Shown here: piece after piece, positions 35,826 to 44,677 of the stretch
How positions within the stretch are numbered: position 1 is the first letter of the stretch
Layout of the letters: each line of letters starts with the position of its first letter
Source: Geminicoccaceae bacterium
GTDB lineage: Bacteria; Pseudomonadota; Alphaproteobacteria; Geminicoccales; Geminicoccaceae
Direction: 5' to 3'
DNA: 64,000 nt
Assembly (NCBI GenBank): GCA_028285265.1
Contig: JANQPX010000030.1
Span: 620,001-684,000, forward strand
The notes under the pieces: generated by a model
Databases searched by the model: none
Told to the model about the DNA's origin: nothing
Seen by the model: the letters and a program-made list of their open reading frames with translations, nothing else
Position numbers and translations under genes: made by a program

Positions 35826-36674
35826 CTAGCTCTTGGCTTTAAGCCAGCGAATCATGCCTTGAACGTTGAGATCGCGAAGTTGTTCATAGCCGCCCCAATC
35901 TTTGTAGGCGTCTGTAATATCGGATGCCAAAATGTCATCCTCGGATCGGCCAGCGTCGAGGGCGGCTTTGATTTCTTTCATGAGATGTTCGACATAAAGC
36001 CGCGTATTCGTCGCATCTTCCTTCGTACCGACGACACTGTGGCCGGGAAGGAGGATGTCGAAGTCAAGGCTTTCGACCACCTTGATCTGGGCAATCAAAC
36101 CATCGATATTGGTCCGCGGGAAGTCACGCCATGGAAGGCGTTTGGGCGAAACCACATCGACTACAAAAGCAACATTCTCTGGTCGGACAATCGTGACGAT
36201 CAGATCGTCACCATGTCCTTCGCCGAGATAGGTCAGTTCGAATGTCTTGCTGCCGAGGTCAAAGCTGTAAACATCGTTAAATGTCGTTGTCGGCATCGCG
36301 GTGTCGACCGCACCGATTTTGACATGCTTGCGCATCTCCTCATGCGCGATCACCTCGATGTCACCCCAGCCTTGGCCTCCACTGGCATGGTCGGCATGGG
36401 AGTGCGAAAAGATCATGTGGGTGACCGGCTGAGTAAATCGTTTAGAAAGTTCATCCTTCAACCATGCAACGGCGTTAGCATTGATCGGATCGGTCACGAC
36501 GATGCCGTCATCGGTAACGACGACCATGGCGAAATGGAAATTGTTCTGAAAGCGATAGACGTCGCCTTCGATGTGCTGCAAAGAGCGTTTGGTATCTTGG
36601 GCGGTTGCCTGGGGTCCAAAGGACAACGTCAATAAAGCGATAAGTGCTAGCAGAGACTTGCAATTGATCCTCAT
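35826..36674 (-). CDS. Periplasmic metallo-beta-lactamase-fold hydrolase (SoxH-like)
   Basis: 282 aa with a Sec signal (SLLALIALLTLSFGPQATAQ, cleavage near 26). MBL motifs: IVVTDPIN near 62, MIFSHSHADHASGG near 88-101 (HxHxDH), GEGHGDDLIVTI near 155 and LPGHSVVGTKED near 215, which supply a dinuclear zinc site. This exported form resembles SoxH and the quinoprotein relay hydrolases. Upstream of it on the same strand is a cytochrome c-prime gene, consistent with a periplasmic redox setting; substrate unknown. Confidence 0.87.
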   Translation of the reverse strand: MRINCKSLLALIALLTLSFGPQATAQDTKRSLQHIEGDVYRFQNNFHFAMVVVTDDGIVVTDPINANAVAWLKDELSKRFTQPVTHMIFSHSHADHASGGQGWGDIEVIAHEEMRKHVKIGAVDTAMPTTTFNDVYSFDLGSKTFELTYLGEGHGDDLIVTIVRPENVAFVVDVVSPKRLPWRDFPRTNIDGLIAQIKVVESLDFDILLPGHSVVGTKEDATNTRLYVEHLMKEIKAALDAGRSEDDILASDITDAYKDWGGYEQLRDLNVQGMIRWLKAKS

Positions 36675-36819
36675 GACGGCTTCCTCGGCTATGGGGCGGG
36701 CAGGCGGATCTATGAGGACCCGCCGGAAGCCTTGCCTGATCGGCTAGACCTCCGGCGGGAGCAGTAACACTCACAAATATGGTCGGACGCCGATTGTTAT
36801 CCCGTCGTCCATTGAGCGA

Positions 36820-37290
36820 TTACTTCTTCTCAGCGCGATAGTTATCATGGCAGCCCCCGCAGGACTTGCCGACATCACCAATCGCGCCCTTCAACGCGTC
36901 GAGACCGTCGCCGGCGACAGCGGCGAGTTGGGTACTTGCCGTTGTCCAGGCCTGATGTTTTTCCATCACCGTCGAGCCCTCTGCCCAAGCAGCGGGAAGG
37001 GCGCGGGTTTTGTCGCCGAGCACACTATTGTCGGAGCCGGCCGGCCACATGGCGGCGGTGTTCATTTTGGAGAGAACTTCAAGATTCTTCGCGAATGTTG
37101 AGGCGGCCTCGGCATCGTATTCGGCTTCACCTTTAGCCATGGCGCCGAGCGGTCCAAGATTGAAAGCGACAACCTGCATCATAGCTTTACGAGCTTTGAC
37201 GGCTTTTTCGGCGTGACCGTCGGCAAGCGCCGGCGATATGCAAACGCAGGCTGCAGCAAGACATAAGGTTGCAAAGCGCGCTGATTTCAT
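36820..37290 (-). CDS. Cytochrome c-prime (class II cytochrome c)
   Basis: Periplasmic four-helix cytochrome with C-terminal heme, 156 aa. Signal peptide at 1-23 (FATLCLAAACVCISPALA). The mature part starts with the K-A-R-K-A-M-M helix, has MWPAGSD near 82 and WAEGSTVMEKHQAW near 100, and ends with the heme motif CGGCHDNYRAEKK as expected for class II. Cytochromes c-prime bind NO and may protect against it. Divergent from a LysR gene across 93 bases that must hold both promoters. Confidence 0.93.
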   Translation of the reverse strand: MKSARFATLCLAAACVCISPALADGHAEKAVKARKAMMQVVAFNLGPLGAMAKGEAEYDAEAASTFAKNLEVLSKMNTAAMWPAGSDNSVLGDKTRALPAAWAEGSTVMEKHQAWTTASTQLAAVAGDGLDALKGAIGDVGKSCGGCHDNYRAEKK

Positions 37291-37383
37291 CGGATGACTC
37301 CCTGTCGAAGCACTTTTTGAGTTCTGACCCTAACATGTGCTTAAAATGCATGCCATTGCGCTAAATCGCAGGAACGGACTGCA

Positions 37384-38313
37384 ATGACGCACAGGGTAAA
37401 TTGGGACGATCTGCGCATCATGTTAGCCATCGCGGATCATGGCTCGGTCGCTTCGGCTGCGCGGTGGTTGGGCGTTAACCATACGACTGTGCTCAGGCGA
37501 ATGCATGCCTTCGAAGAAGCGCAAAAAATCCGCTTGTTCGATCGCTTGCCGACGGGTTATGCACTCACCGCCGAGGGCGAGCAGCTGGTTTCAGGTGCCC
37601 GCAGTATCGATGAAACGGTGGCCGCCCTTGAGCGTCGTATCACCGGGCGCGATCTAAAGCTTGAAGGCGTGATCCGGTTGACGACGACGGACACCATTAT
37701 GACGTCGGTTCTCTTCCGCCATCTCGCCGAGTTTAGACAGGACCATCCTAGGATCGCGATCGAGCTCGCCCTGACCAACAACCTCCTTAACCTATCGAGG
37801 CGTGATGCGGACGTTGCTATTCGACCGGCGCGGACGCTGCCTAAGCCGCTCGTTGGGGTGCGCGCCGCAGATATCGGTTTTGCCGTCTACGGCGCTCCCA
37901 GCTATCTCTCCCATCATCCCGCCAATCCGTTGTCGGAAGACCAAGTGTGGCTTGGCGTCGAAGAAATGCTGGTTCATTCGCCGGCCGCCAAATGGATGCA
38001 GCGCCATGTGCCGGATGCCCCAGTCGGCTTTCGCGCCGACAGTTTCGTCGCCTTGACCCATGCCACCAGAGCCGGGATGGGCCTCGCCATGCTTCCATGC
38101 TGCCTCGCTGATGGTGATCCGTCTCTCCATCGCTTGGAGGCACCACCTGCGGATCTTGAGGTTGGCCTTTGGGTCCTGACCCACGAAGACCTGATGAAAG
38201 CTGCTCGTATTCGAGCCTTTGTCGACTACATGACGAAGGCGATCAAAAGCGACCGCACCAGGTTGGAAGGAAGGAACGGGACGCCTCCAGCCGCCATGGA
38301 ACATTCCTTGTAA
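37384..38313 (+). CDS. LysR-family transcriptional regulator
   Basis: 309 aa. Winged helix at 1-65 (NWDDLRIMLAIADHGSVASAARWLGVNHTTVLRRMHAFEE) followed by a LysR substrate-binding domain with VIRLTTTDTIMTSVLFRHLAEF near 95 and the VGFRADSFVALTHATRAGMGLAMLPCCLAD hinge near 220-250. Subtype like those with short binding domains that regulate a nearby divergent gene; here that neighbour is the cytochrome c-prime gene. Confidence 0.9.
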   Translation: MTHRVNWDDLRIMLAIADHGSVASAARWLGVNHTTVLRRMHAFEEAQKIRLFDRLPTGYALTAEGEQLVSGARSIDETVAALERRITGRDLKLEGVIRLTTTDTIMTSVLFRHLAEFRQDHPRIAIELALTNNLLNLSRRDADVAIRPARTLPKPLVGVRAADIGFAVYGAPSYLSHHPANPLSEDQVWLGVEEMLVHSPAAKWMQRHVPDAPVGFRADSFVALTHATRAGMGLAMLPCCLADGDPSLHRLEAPPADLEVGLWVLTHEDLMKAARIRAFVDYMTKAIKSDRTRLEGRNGTPPAAMEHSL

Positions 38314-38413
38314 TGTCGCGATGGACAATTCGACCATGGGAAGGAGGGTCATGCCGTGTCGGTACGACGTTTCCATGAGATAGAGTAGGCCAGATCTTGG
38401 AGAGCAGCAGGTC

Positions 38414-39235
38414 ATGACATCACAACATCCATCGGCTATCGATCGCCTGCTCGAGGTGATGAAGGCGTTGCGCAATCCTGATGGCGGTTGCCCATGGGAC
38501 ATCGAGCAGACATTTGACACGATCGCACCCTATACGATTGAAGAGGCTTATGAGGTCGCGGATGCGATCGCGCGCGGCGATATGACGGATCTAAAGGAAG
38601 AGCTTGGCGACCTTCTGCTTCAAGTCGTTTACCACAGTGAGATTGCTAGCGAAGGATCGACGAACAGTGGTGCCTTTACGTTTGAGGATGTTGCGACGGG
38701 AATCGCCGACAAGATGATCCGCCGCCATCCCCACGTGTTCGGTGATGCAACGATCGAAAGTGTCGCTGCGCAGAGCAAAGCTTGGGAAGAGGTAAAGGCG
38801 GAGGAGCGCCGGCTCAAGGGCAAAGCTGAGCGGGAAAGCCTGTTGGATGATCTTCCCCTTGCCTTGCCGGCGCTCACCCGTGCTGAAAAGCTGCAGAAGC
38901 GCGCGTCTAGGGGTGGTTTTGATTGGCCCGAAACTGAGCAGGTCATCGACAAGATTGATGAGGAACTCGCTGAGCTAAAAGCGGAACTTGCCATGGGTGC
39001 TGTGCCAGATCGGGTTGAGGATGAGCTCGGCGACCTCTTGTTTACGGTCGCCAATCTTGCTCGTCATTTGAAGGTGGATCCTGAAGAGGCTCTGCGCCGG
39101 ACCAACCGGAAGTTCGAGCTACGCTTTCGCGCGATAGAACAAGCCGTTCGGAAGGATGGTCGAGCGATGTCGGAAACCCCGCTCGACGAGCTTGAAGCCC
39201 TCTGGCAGGCTGCCAAAGGTATTGAGCAAGGATAA
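38414..39235 (+). CDS. mazG: Nucleoside triphosphate pyrophosphohydrolase
   Basis: Hydrolyses (d)NTPs to NMP and pyrophosphate, clearing odd or excess nucleotides. 273 aa, two MazG domains: GGCPWDIEQTFDTIAPYTIEEAYEV (18-43) with the metal-binding E-E-x-x-E and LKEELGDLLLQVVYHSEIA, then a second copy with GFDWPE, DELGDLLFTVANLARHL near 200. GC-rich gap before it (38314-38413) carries a weak ribosome site GGAG. Usual tandem architecture, no oddity. Confidence 0.94.
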   Translation: MTSQHPSAIDRLLEVMKALRNPDGGCPWDIEQTFDTIAPYTIEEAYEVADAIARGDMTDLKEELGDLLLQVVYHSEIASEGSTNSGAFTFEDVATGIADKMIRRHPHVFGDATIESVAAQSKAWEEVKAEERRLKGKAERESLLDDLPLALPALTRAEKLQKRASRGGFDWPETEQVIDKIDEELAELKAELAMGAVPDRVEDELGDLLFTVANLARHLKVDPEEALRRTNRKFELRFRAIEQAVRKDGRAMSETPLDELEALWQAAKGIEQG

Positions 39236-39351
39236 GGCGGTAACACGACCCATCGGGTGTATCAGAGACGATTTGGCGGTTTTGGCATTCTCATCTAAAG
39301 AGAAGGCCGTAGCGCGCCGATGTGCTTTCTTTAGCGATATGGGTTCGTCAG

Positions 39352-40203
39352 ATGCGCCTTCTGCTCCTGCCGGTTTGGCGTGGGTTTTGTCATATGCTTG
39401 ATGACGGCGGCACCTTGCTTGCCGGCCACATCGCCTTTGCCAGTTTATTTGCGCTTTTTCCTTTCCTGATCTTCTTGACCACACTTGCTGGCGAGTTTGG
39501 CCAGAGCGCTGCTGCCCAGGAGTTTATCGACCTCTCGCTGGGTGCCATGCCGGACCAAGTGCGTGCGGCGATAGAACCCGCTGTAAACGAGGTCTTGCAA
39601 GGGGGGCGGCAAGGGCTGATGACCATCAGTATCATCGCGGCGATATGGGCCGTGTCCTCTGCCTTCGAAGCGGCGCGCTATGCCTTGAACCTCGCCTTCG
39701 AGGTCACTCAAACGCGGGCGATCTGGTGGCAACGACTCCAGAGTATGTTGATGGTGTTGATCTTCGCACTTTTCATCATCGTGGTGATGGTGCTTGCGGT
39801 TGCTATACCGATCGTTTGGACGGCCAGCGAATTTCTAGATGTCGTGCCAATGGATTGGGCGCCACACTACAGTGTCCTTCGGCCCGGCATTTCAATCATA
39901 ATGACGCTCGCCTTAGTGCTGCCGCTCTACCGTTGGCTGCCCAACCATCCTCTAAGTACCTTGGACATACTCCCGGGTGCTGTTCTTGCTGTCATCAGCT
40001 GGATCATTTCGGCAGGTCTATATTCTTGGTATCTTCTAAATATTGGCCGTTTTACCGTTACCTATGGCAGTCTTGGCGGTATCGTCGCAACGCTACTCTT
40101 TTTTTACATCTCTGCTCTAATCTTCATCTTCGGAGCCGAAGTCAATGCCGCGAGGTTGCGGCTTCGGGCTGAGGGGGCGTCAACGCGGGCAGCGTCGGCC
40201 TAG
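39352..40203 (+). CDS. YihY/BrkB-family membrane protein
   Basis: Integral membrane protein of 283 aa, starting MRLLLLPVWRGFCHML (a GTG 30 bases upstream is an alternative). Family marks: LLAGHIAFASLFALFPFLIFLTT in the first helix, GLMTISIIAAIWAVSSAFEAARYALNLAFEV near 85-115, then five further hydrophobic spans and VTYGSLGGIVATLLFFYISALIFIFGAEVNA near the end. Formerly called ribonuclease BN; real role of the family is unclear. It follows mazG by 116 bases. Confidence 0.9.
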   Translation: MRLLLLPVWRGFCHMLDDGGTLLAGHIAFASLFALFPFLIFLTTLAGEFGQSAAAQEFIDLSLGAMPDQVRAAIEPAVNEVLQGGRQGLMTISIIAAIWAVSSAFEAARYALNLAFEVTQTRAIWWQRLQSMLMVLIFALFIIVVMVLAVAIPIVWTASEFLDVVPMDWAPHYSVLRPGISIIMTLALVLPLYRWLPNHPLSTLDILPGAVLAVISWIISAGLYSWYLLNIGRFTVTYGSLGGIVATLLFFYISALIFIFGAEVNAARLRLRAEGASTRAASA

Positions 40204-40522
40204 CGAGTCGCTACGACCTGCTGTCGGCCTCTTCGATGTGTCCCATCGAATCCGTGGCTTAGGACGTTCGCCGGCACGATATGCTCTGTCGTTCATCCAT
40301 TTGTAGGAGCGGCAATACGTCCAGGTCGGGCCTAGTCATTGGATCGTTTTGCTCGGCGGTATGCAGAAGAACAAATTGCGACCCTTTTGCATCAAATTAA
40401 GGTGGAATATGCAGAAAAATTTGGGCTTAATGGCGTGGTCCTCCAAGCGTCAATCCCGAACGTTCTTTTTAAGTTCGCCTGTAACAACGTCAAAAAAATA
40501 GATCTGTTGAGGAGATATCTCT
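40204..40522. other. Intergenic region before the flavoprotein gene
   Basis: 319 bases, becoming AT-rich toward the flavoprotein gene (about 40370-40520, with AAATTTGG, TTTTTAAG and A-runs). No gene or repeat is convincing in it. A GAGGAGATATCTC ribosome site at its end serves the TTG start at 40523. Confidence 0.5.
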
Positions 40523-41923
40523 TTGTCGGAGACCCATTCGCCGGACGTGCGGGATCGCTATGGCTATGCGCTTTGCGGCCTTGGCCCAGCGGGGTGCGGG
40601 TTCTTGCTCCATGCGATTAGAGAAGGAGCGATCGGCCGACTTGCAGAGAGCGGTCTTGTTCTGATCGACCGATCAGCGACGCCGGGCGTTGGCAAGGTCG
40701 GCCAGTACCAGTTGACCGGCAACTCTCTGTCTCGGGCTTTTCTCGACTGTTTTGATGATCCCAAACTCACTTGGCTATTTGACGGGCTGGAACCGTCCGT
40801 TCCATCTATTGCCGAGCTTCGCGCCATCGAATTCGAAGCCCCCCCGTTAGACGTCGTCGGCGACTTCTTGACGGCCATGGCACAGCGCACAATGGCTTAT
40901 CTCGAAAAGGAATATGACATTCCAATCCTTCTCGAGACCGCGGTCGATACCATTCAACGCCGAGCCGATGGTCACTACACCCTGAATCTTCGAGATGTTG
41001 GCTCAGGCCGTCATCATGACCTCGACGTCGAAAACGTCCTTTGCAGCTTCGGCGGTCGTCAGGGTCTGGATGTCCTCAAGGACTGCGAAGTCCAAGCTGG
41101 TCTCAAACTCGGAGACCACACGCAACGCCTTATGAGTTCTGACGACTTCTTGATGTTGTCGAACGATGAGATCCAGCGTGCTGTTCCCATAACGGCTGAT
41201 GGCGAAGTCGTCGTCGTGGGAGGCTCGCATAGCGCCATGTCGACAATTGACCGGCTGACGGACGGTTTGGGGCCCGTTGGTCTTCGACGGATCATCATGC
41301 TCCATCGTGGGTCGCTTCGGCTCTACTATGCATCGGTCGAGGAGGCTGAGCGCGATCGTTACGTCTTTGACAGGGAGCTGGACATATGTCCGATGAGCGG
41401 TCGCGTGAACCGCTTCGGCGGGCTTCGTTACCGGTCCTTCGATGTAGCGAGATCGATCCTCGATACCGGCAAAACGCCCAATCAGTCGATCGAGGTTGTC
41501 TCCGTCCCCCTTCATGAGACCCAATCAGACGCAGTACGTCGGCATCTCAATCAGGCATCAGCCGTCATCGCCTGTCTTGGCTACCAAGCGAATCTGCCGC
41601 CGGTCATCGATCATTGGAAGCGCGAAATCGGGCTTCAAAATACGCCGCGAGGTCTCGAGATTGACGATGACGGTCGTGCGCTCCTTGCCGATGGTCAGCC
41701 ACTTGCGGGTCTCTTCGTCTACGGCATTGGCTCTCGTCTCTTGAAGCGTTCCGAAGCAATTGGTGGTGAGCGCTCGTTCCACGGCAGTGCCGATGGTGTC
41801 TGGATTTATCAAAATCATGGAGGAGGCGTCATCTTGAACGCACTCCGGAAAACACTGACCTACGGGGTCGATGGGACCAACCCGTCATCTTGGGGAGAGC
41901 GTCATGCCCGCATTGCCAACTAG
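40523..41923 (+). CDS. FAD/NAD(P)-binding flavoprotein, N-hydroxylase-like
   Basis: 466-aa predicted flavin-dependent oxidoreductase. It begins with TTG at 40523 because GAGGAG lies upstream and the first strand follows. FAD loop: YALCGLGPAGCGFLLHAI near residues 15-32 (GxGxxGxG); second dinucleotide loop: GEVVVVGGSHSAMSTIDRL near 228-246. A conserved-looking C-terminal ATG-like segment (AVIACLGYQANLP) is present near 350, the position where such flavoproteins recognise FAD. Resembles lysine/ornithine N-hydroxylases in layout but not in detail. Its end overlaps the glycosyltransferase start by 20 bases. Confidence 0.75.
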   Translation: MSETHSPDVRDRYGYALCGLGPAGCGFLLHAIREGAIGRLAESGLVLIDRSATPGVGKVGQYQLTGNSLSRAFLDCFDDPKLTWLFDGLEPSVPSIAELRAIEFEAPPLDVVGDFLTAMAQRTMAYLEKEYDIPILLETAVDTIQRRADGHYTLNLRDVGSGRHHDLDVENVLCSFGGRQGLDVLKDCEVQAGLKLGDHTQRLMSSDDFLMLSNDEIQRAVPITADGEVVVVGGSHSAMSTIDRLTDGLGPVGLRRIIMLHRGSLRLYYASVEEAERDRYVFDRELDICPMSGRVNRFGGLRYRSFDVARSILDTGKTPNQSIEVVSVPLHETQSDAVRRHLNQASAVIACLGYQANLPPVIDHWKREIGLQNTPRGLEIDDDGRALLADGQPLAGLFVYGIGSRLLKRSEAIGGERSFHGSADGVWIYQNHGGGVILNALRKTLTYGVDGTNPSSWGERHARIAN

Positions 41924-42806
41924 CGATCGATCAGATCAAAGTGCGATCGTCGTCACGACAGCCGCTGATACCGGCTACTTCAAAATGTTCCAGGGTATGC
42001 TGGATTCGTTGCGTCGTTTTGAGGTGGGCCGGACGCTGGATATTCGTTCCTTCGACCTCGGGCTTAAACCCGACGAGCGTGCCTGGCTCGAAAATGAAGG
42101 TGTCGTCTTTGCTGAGCCGAGGTGGCACCAGGGGATTCAAGACGGGATGATGCCGAAGTTTCATCTCGCCGAAACGGTCCGTCCGCATGTTCGTGAATAC
42201 TTCCCAGGTTACGAGCACTATATGTGGCTTGACCCAGATCTTTGGCTTCAAGATTCGGGGGTTCTCGAGCGACTGATTCAGGGCTCAAAGACTGAAGGCG
42301 CCGCCATCGCGCATGAGGCCGATAGCGTCTACAAGTTTCAGGCGTGGCATTTCGGCTGGTGTTTGAAGCATCGAATTCTCGGCATGGGCCTTGCCGACGG
42401 CATGCTCATGATGGTCAAGCCTGCCCTCAATTGCGGTGTCTACTGTATGGCCGCGGATGCGCCTCATTGGGACGCTTGGGCAACGCGCCTGGAGCGTGCC
42501 GTCAAGCGCACCAACCGTGTTGCACCTCACAGCCAGTTTACATTTAATCAAGTCGTCTATGTCGATAGGTTTCCAACTCGCATATTGGATTCTGCCGACA
42601 ATTGGATCTGTGATCGCGCTCCACCGGTTTGGGATGAGGAGAGGCAAGTCTATTGTAAGCCGTATGCTCCGTACCAGCCGATTTCTCTTCTTCATCTTGC
42701 TGGGCCGGCGAAAAGAGAGCGTTACACCATCAAGACGACGTCCGGTGGTGAACGCCATGATGTCAGTCTACATTATCCCGAGAAGGTCAAGCTCGCTGCA
42801 GCCTAG
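41904..42806 (+). CDS. GT-A type glycosyltransferase-like protein (GT8-like)
   Basis: 300-aa protein; ATG at 41904 with GGAGAG upstream, inside the 3' end of the flavoprotein gene, so coupled. After IVVTTAADTGYFKMFQGMLDSLRRF (donor-site start of GT-A folds) the D-x-D metal motif appears as YMWLDPDLWLQD near 114-125. GVYCMAADAPHW and FNQVVYVDRFPTRIL near 190-230 match the region of GT8-like enzymes where acceptor and second metal ligands lie. No signal or membrane segment. Acceptor unknown; coupling to the flavoprotein suggests a joint product. Confidence 0.7.
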   Translation: MPALPTSDRSDQSAIVVTTAADTGYFKMFQGMLDSLRRFEVGRTLDIRSFDLGLKPDERAWLENEGVVFAEPRWHQGIQDGMMPKFHLAETVRPHVREYFPGYEHYMWLDPDLWLQDSGVLERLIQGSKTEGAAIAHEADSVYKFQAWHFGWCLKHRILGMGLADGMLMMVKPALNCGVYCMAADAPHWDAWATRLERAVKRTNRVAPHSQFTFNQVVYVDRFPTRILDSADNWICDRAPPVWDEERQVYCKPYAPYQPISLLHLAGPAKRERYTIKTTSGGERHDVSLHYPEKVKLAAA

Positions 42807-42858
42807 ATCGACGCACTGCAATCACTCGGTTTCTAAGAGGGCGTCGTGGCGGATCTAA

Positions 42859-43413
42859 CTACGTTGTCTTCGTCGCCCTATCGCCTACGGCGACCATGCC
42901 ATCTTGAACGATGCGGGCATAAACACCACGCAGCCGATTGGCTTTACCAACGCGACTGTTGACGAAGACACACGCGTCTTTGCCATAGCGCTGGATGAAC
43001 TTGGCGCAACCCAGATGGGGCACTGCCGTGATTTCCAAAACGGCACTGCCAAGCCTCAAGCGCTGGCCGACAGGAAGATTGTTGGGGCTTAGATCCAGAT
43101 CGATAAAGAGATTGTCGCCAGCCGGGGCCCAATTATGGCGTTCTTGGGCAATGAGTGCGATGCAGCGGGCATTCATGATGCAGATCTGGACATCCGGATG
43201 GGGTTTGCCATCTTCCGTCGTCTTCCAGCAACCCTTGGCCCAATGATCCCCGTGAAGGCCACCGTCCAGGCTGACCTCACAGCGCTGTCGTTCCTGGCGT
43301 TCATCATGCGCCGGTCGAACAACGATTCCTTCGAGCGATCCCTTATCCTTGGGTGACGCGAGGATCTCGGAAAGACCGTCCTCAAGCTCTGCCATCTCGA
43401 GATGCTGTGCCAT
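42859..43413 (-). CDS. MOSC domain protein
   Basis: 184 aa from ATG 43413 (GAGGAC upstream). The MOSC fold is a beta barrel found in molybdenum-cofactor sulfurases and in YiiM-like proteins that handle sulfur or N-hydroxylated substrates. Marks: GIVVRPAHDERQ near 32, GGLHGDHWAKGCW near 54, IMNARCIALI near 85, LFIDLDLSPNNLPVGQRLRLG near 105 and CAKFIQRYGKDA, which contains the conserved Cys of the family. Convergent with the glycosyltransferase gene. Confidence 0.87.
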   Translation of the reverse strand: MAQHLEMAELEDGLSEILASPKDKGSLEGIVVRPAHDERQERQRCEVSLDGGLHGDHWAKGCWKTTEDGKPHPDVQICIMNARCIALIAQERHNWAPAGDNLFIDLDLSPNNLPVGQRLRLGSAVLEITAVPHLGCAKFIQRYGKDACVFVNSRVGKANRLRGVYARIVQDGMVAVGDRATKTT

Positions 43414-44031
43414 CAAGGTCCTCGTTGTTGCGTTGATGTCTGCCACAAAGCAAACACCAAAACGGCCGGTGCAGGCAATGCACGTTCTTAAATAGCGTTT
43501 CTTAAGAAGCCATGTCGGAACCTTAGGCACGGCGTTGTGTGTTCAACCATCCTGGCCACGTCCCATCAGAGAGAGGGGCGTTTGCTCCAGGGACCCACGG
43601 TCGTCTTAGCGCAAGATTGTGGCCTGTCGTCGGCCCTCAGGTGGATGTGCGATGACTGACTGATTCAGGAGACGCGTTTCCATTCACGGCATGGTCGGAT
43701 TTGTTGGCCTTGGCGACATCAGTCGTTATCGGCGTTTTTTCATTAAGCTTAACGTTGTCTTTACTTCTTGCCGATAGGCTTAACCATGTTGACGAAGACG
43801 GATCAGGCACGCGGTAGTTCCGATTTACTCGACGTATGCCGCTAGACGGCCATGATCTGGAAGATTGGGAGCGTGAATACTACCCTGACCATTATCCACC
43901 TTGAGAGCCCTGTTGGACCGGTCAAGGCATTTCCCCAGCGATAGGCCGGGTCAAACAAGAGGGTGGTGCGGGTCGCCGACGTACGGCGGGCATTGCTCGG
44001 CCCTGTCGAAGCGCGTTGGAGCCTCGGCTCC
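43414..44031. other. Large intergenic region without a convincing gene
   Basis: 618 bases between the MOSC and sufE genes. It contains an AT-rich core near 43720-43790 with the palindrome TTAAGCTTAA (43743-43752) and three short ATG frames of 19-28 codons, none with a Shine-Dalgarno. Nothing resembling tRNA, a terminator or a mobile element was found. Confidence 0.5.
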
Positions 44032-44487
44032 CTAGCGAGCGCTGGCCGCCTCTGCCCCATGGACAGTCGCTGTTGCGATTTGGCGGATGCGGTTGATCAT
44101 TGCATGTAGACCGTTGGCGCGCGTCGGGCTTAGGTGCTTGCCCAGTCCGATTTGGTCGAAGACTTCTGGCGGGTTGGCGAGAATCTCGGCTGGCGGGCGA
44201 CGATCGTAAAGTCGCAGTAAAAGAGCAATCAGCCCTTTGACGATAAAGGCGTCGCTATCTGCTTGGATGTGCAGGGTACCGTTTTCAGTGTCGGGCGTCG
44301 CGACCATCCAAACTTGCGACTGGCAGCCTTTCACTTTGTTGGCGTCAACACGATGCTCTTCGGGAAACGGTTGCAGCTTCTTTCCGAGATCAAGCACATA
44401 TTCGATTTTCTCGCGCCAATCGTCGAACAACTCGAAATCATCGGCAATTGCAGCCTGCTCCTCGGCAATCGTGACGGCTTGGGACAT
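44032..44487 (-). CDS. sufE: SufE-family cysteine desulfuration protein
   Basis: Accepts sulfur from the SufS desulfurase and passes it to the SufBCD Fe-S scaffold. 151 aa from the ATG at 44487. Family pattern: FELFDDWREKIEYVLDLGKKL near 24, then KVKGCQSQVWMVA near 55-67 with the catalytic Cys, and the C-terminal LSPTRANGLHAMINRI. Stand-alone; the suf operon is not in the window. Confidence 0.92.
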   Translation of the reverse strand: MSQAVTIAEEQAAIADDFELFDDWREKIEYVLDLGKKLQPFPEEHRVDANKVKGCQSQVWMVATPDTENGTLHIQADSDAFIVKGLIALLLRLYDRRPPAEILANPPEVFDQIGLGKHLSPTRANGLHAMINRIRQIATATVHGAEAASAR

Positions 44488-44677
44488 CGATGCAACCTTA
44501 TTCAACGGTGGGGGTGTACCGCCTGTAAGCTAGGCATTGCGCATGGACGCGGCAACCGGCAACGCGTTCTCGCATTGACATCAGCCTGCTGTCCACGGAG
44601 ATAGAGCTGCTTTGAGGTGATCCACAGCGGATTGTTTGACGTTTCTTTGTTGTCCCTGGCTTTTTGGATATCTGGCC

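Noticed and set aside
40339..40620. 93-codon frame leading into the flavoprotein gene
   Set aside because: It runs out of frame with the well-supported flavoprotein coding sequence and shows no domain.
43674..43910. Three short ATG frames of 19-28 codons in the MOSC-sufE gap
   Set aside because: No Shine-Dalgarno, no hydrophobic or other recognisable pattern; chance frames in a 618-base gap are expected.
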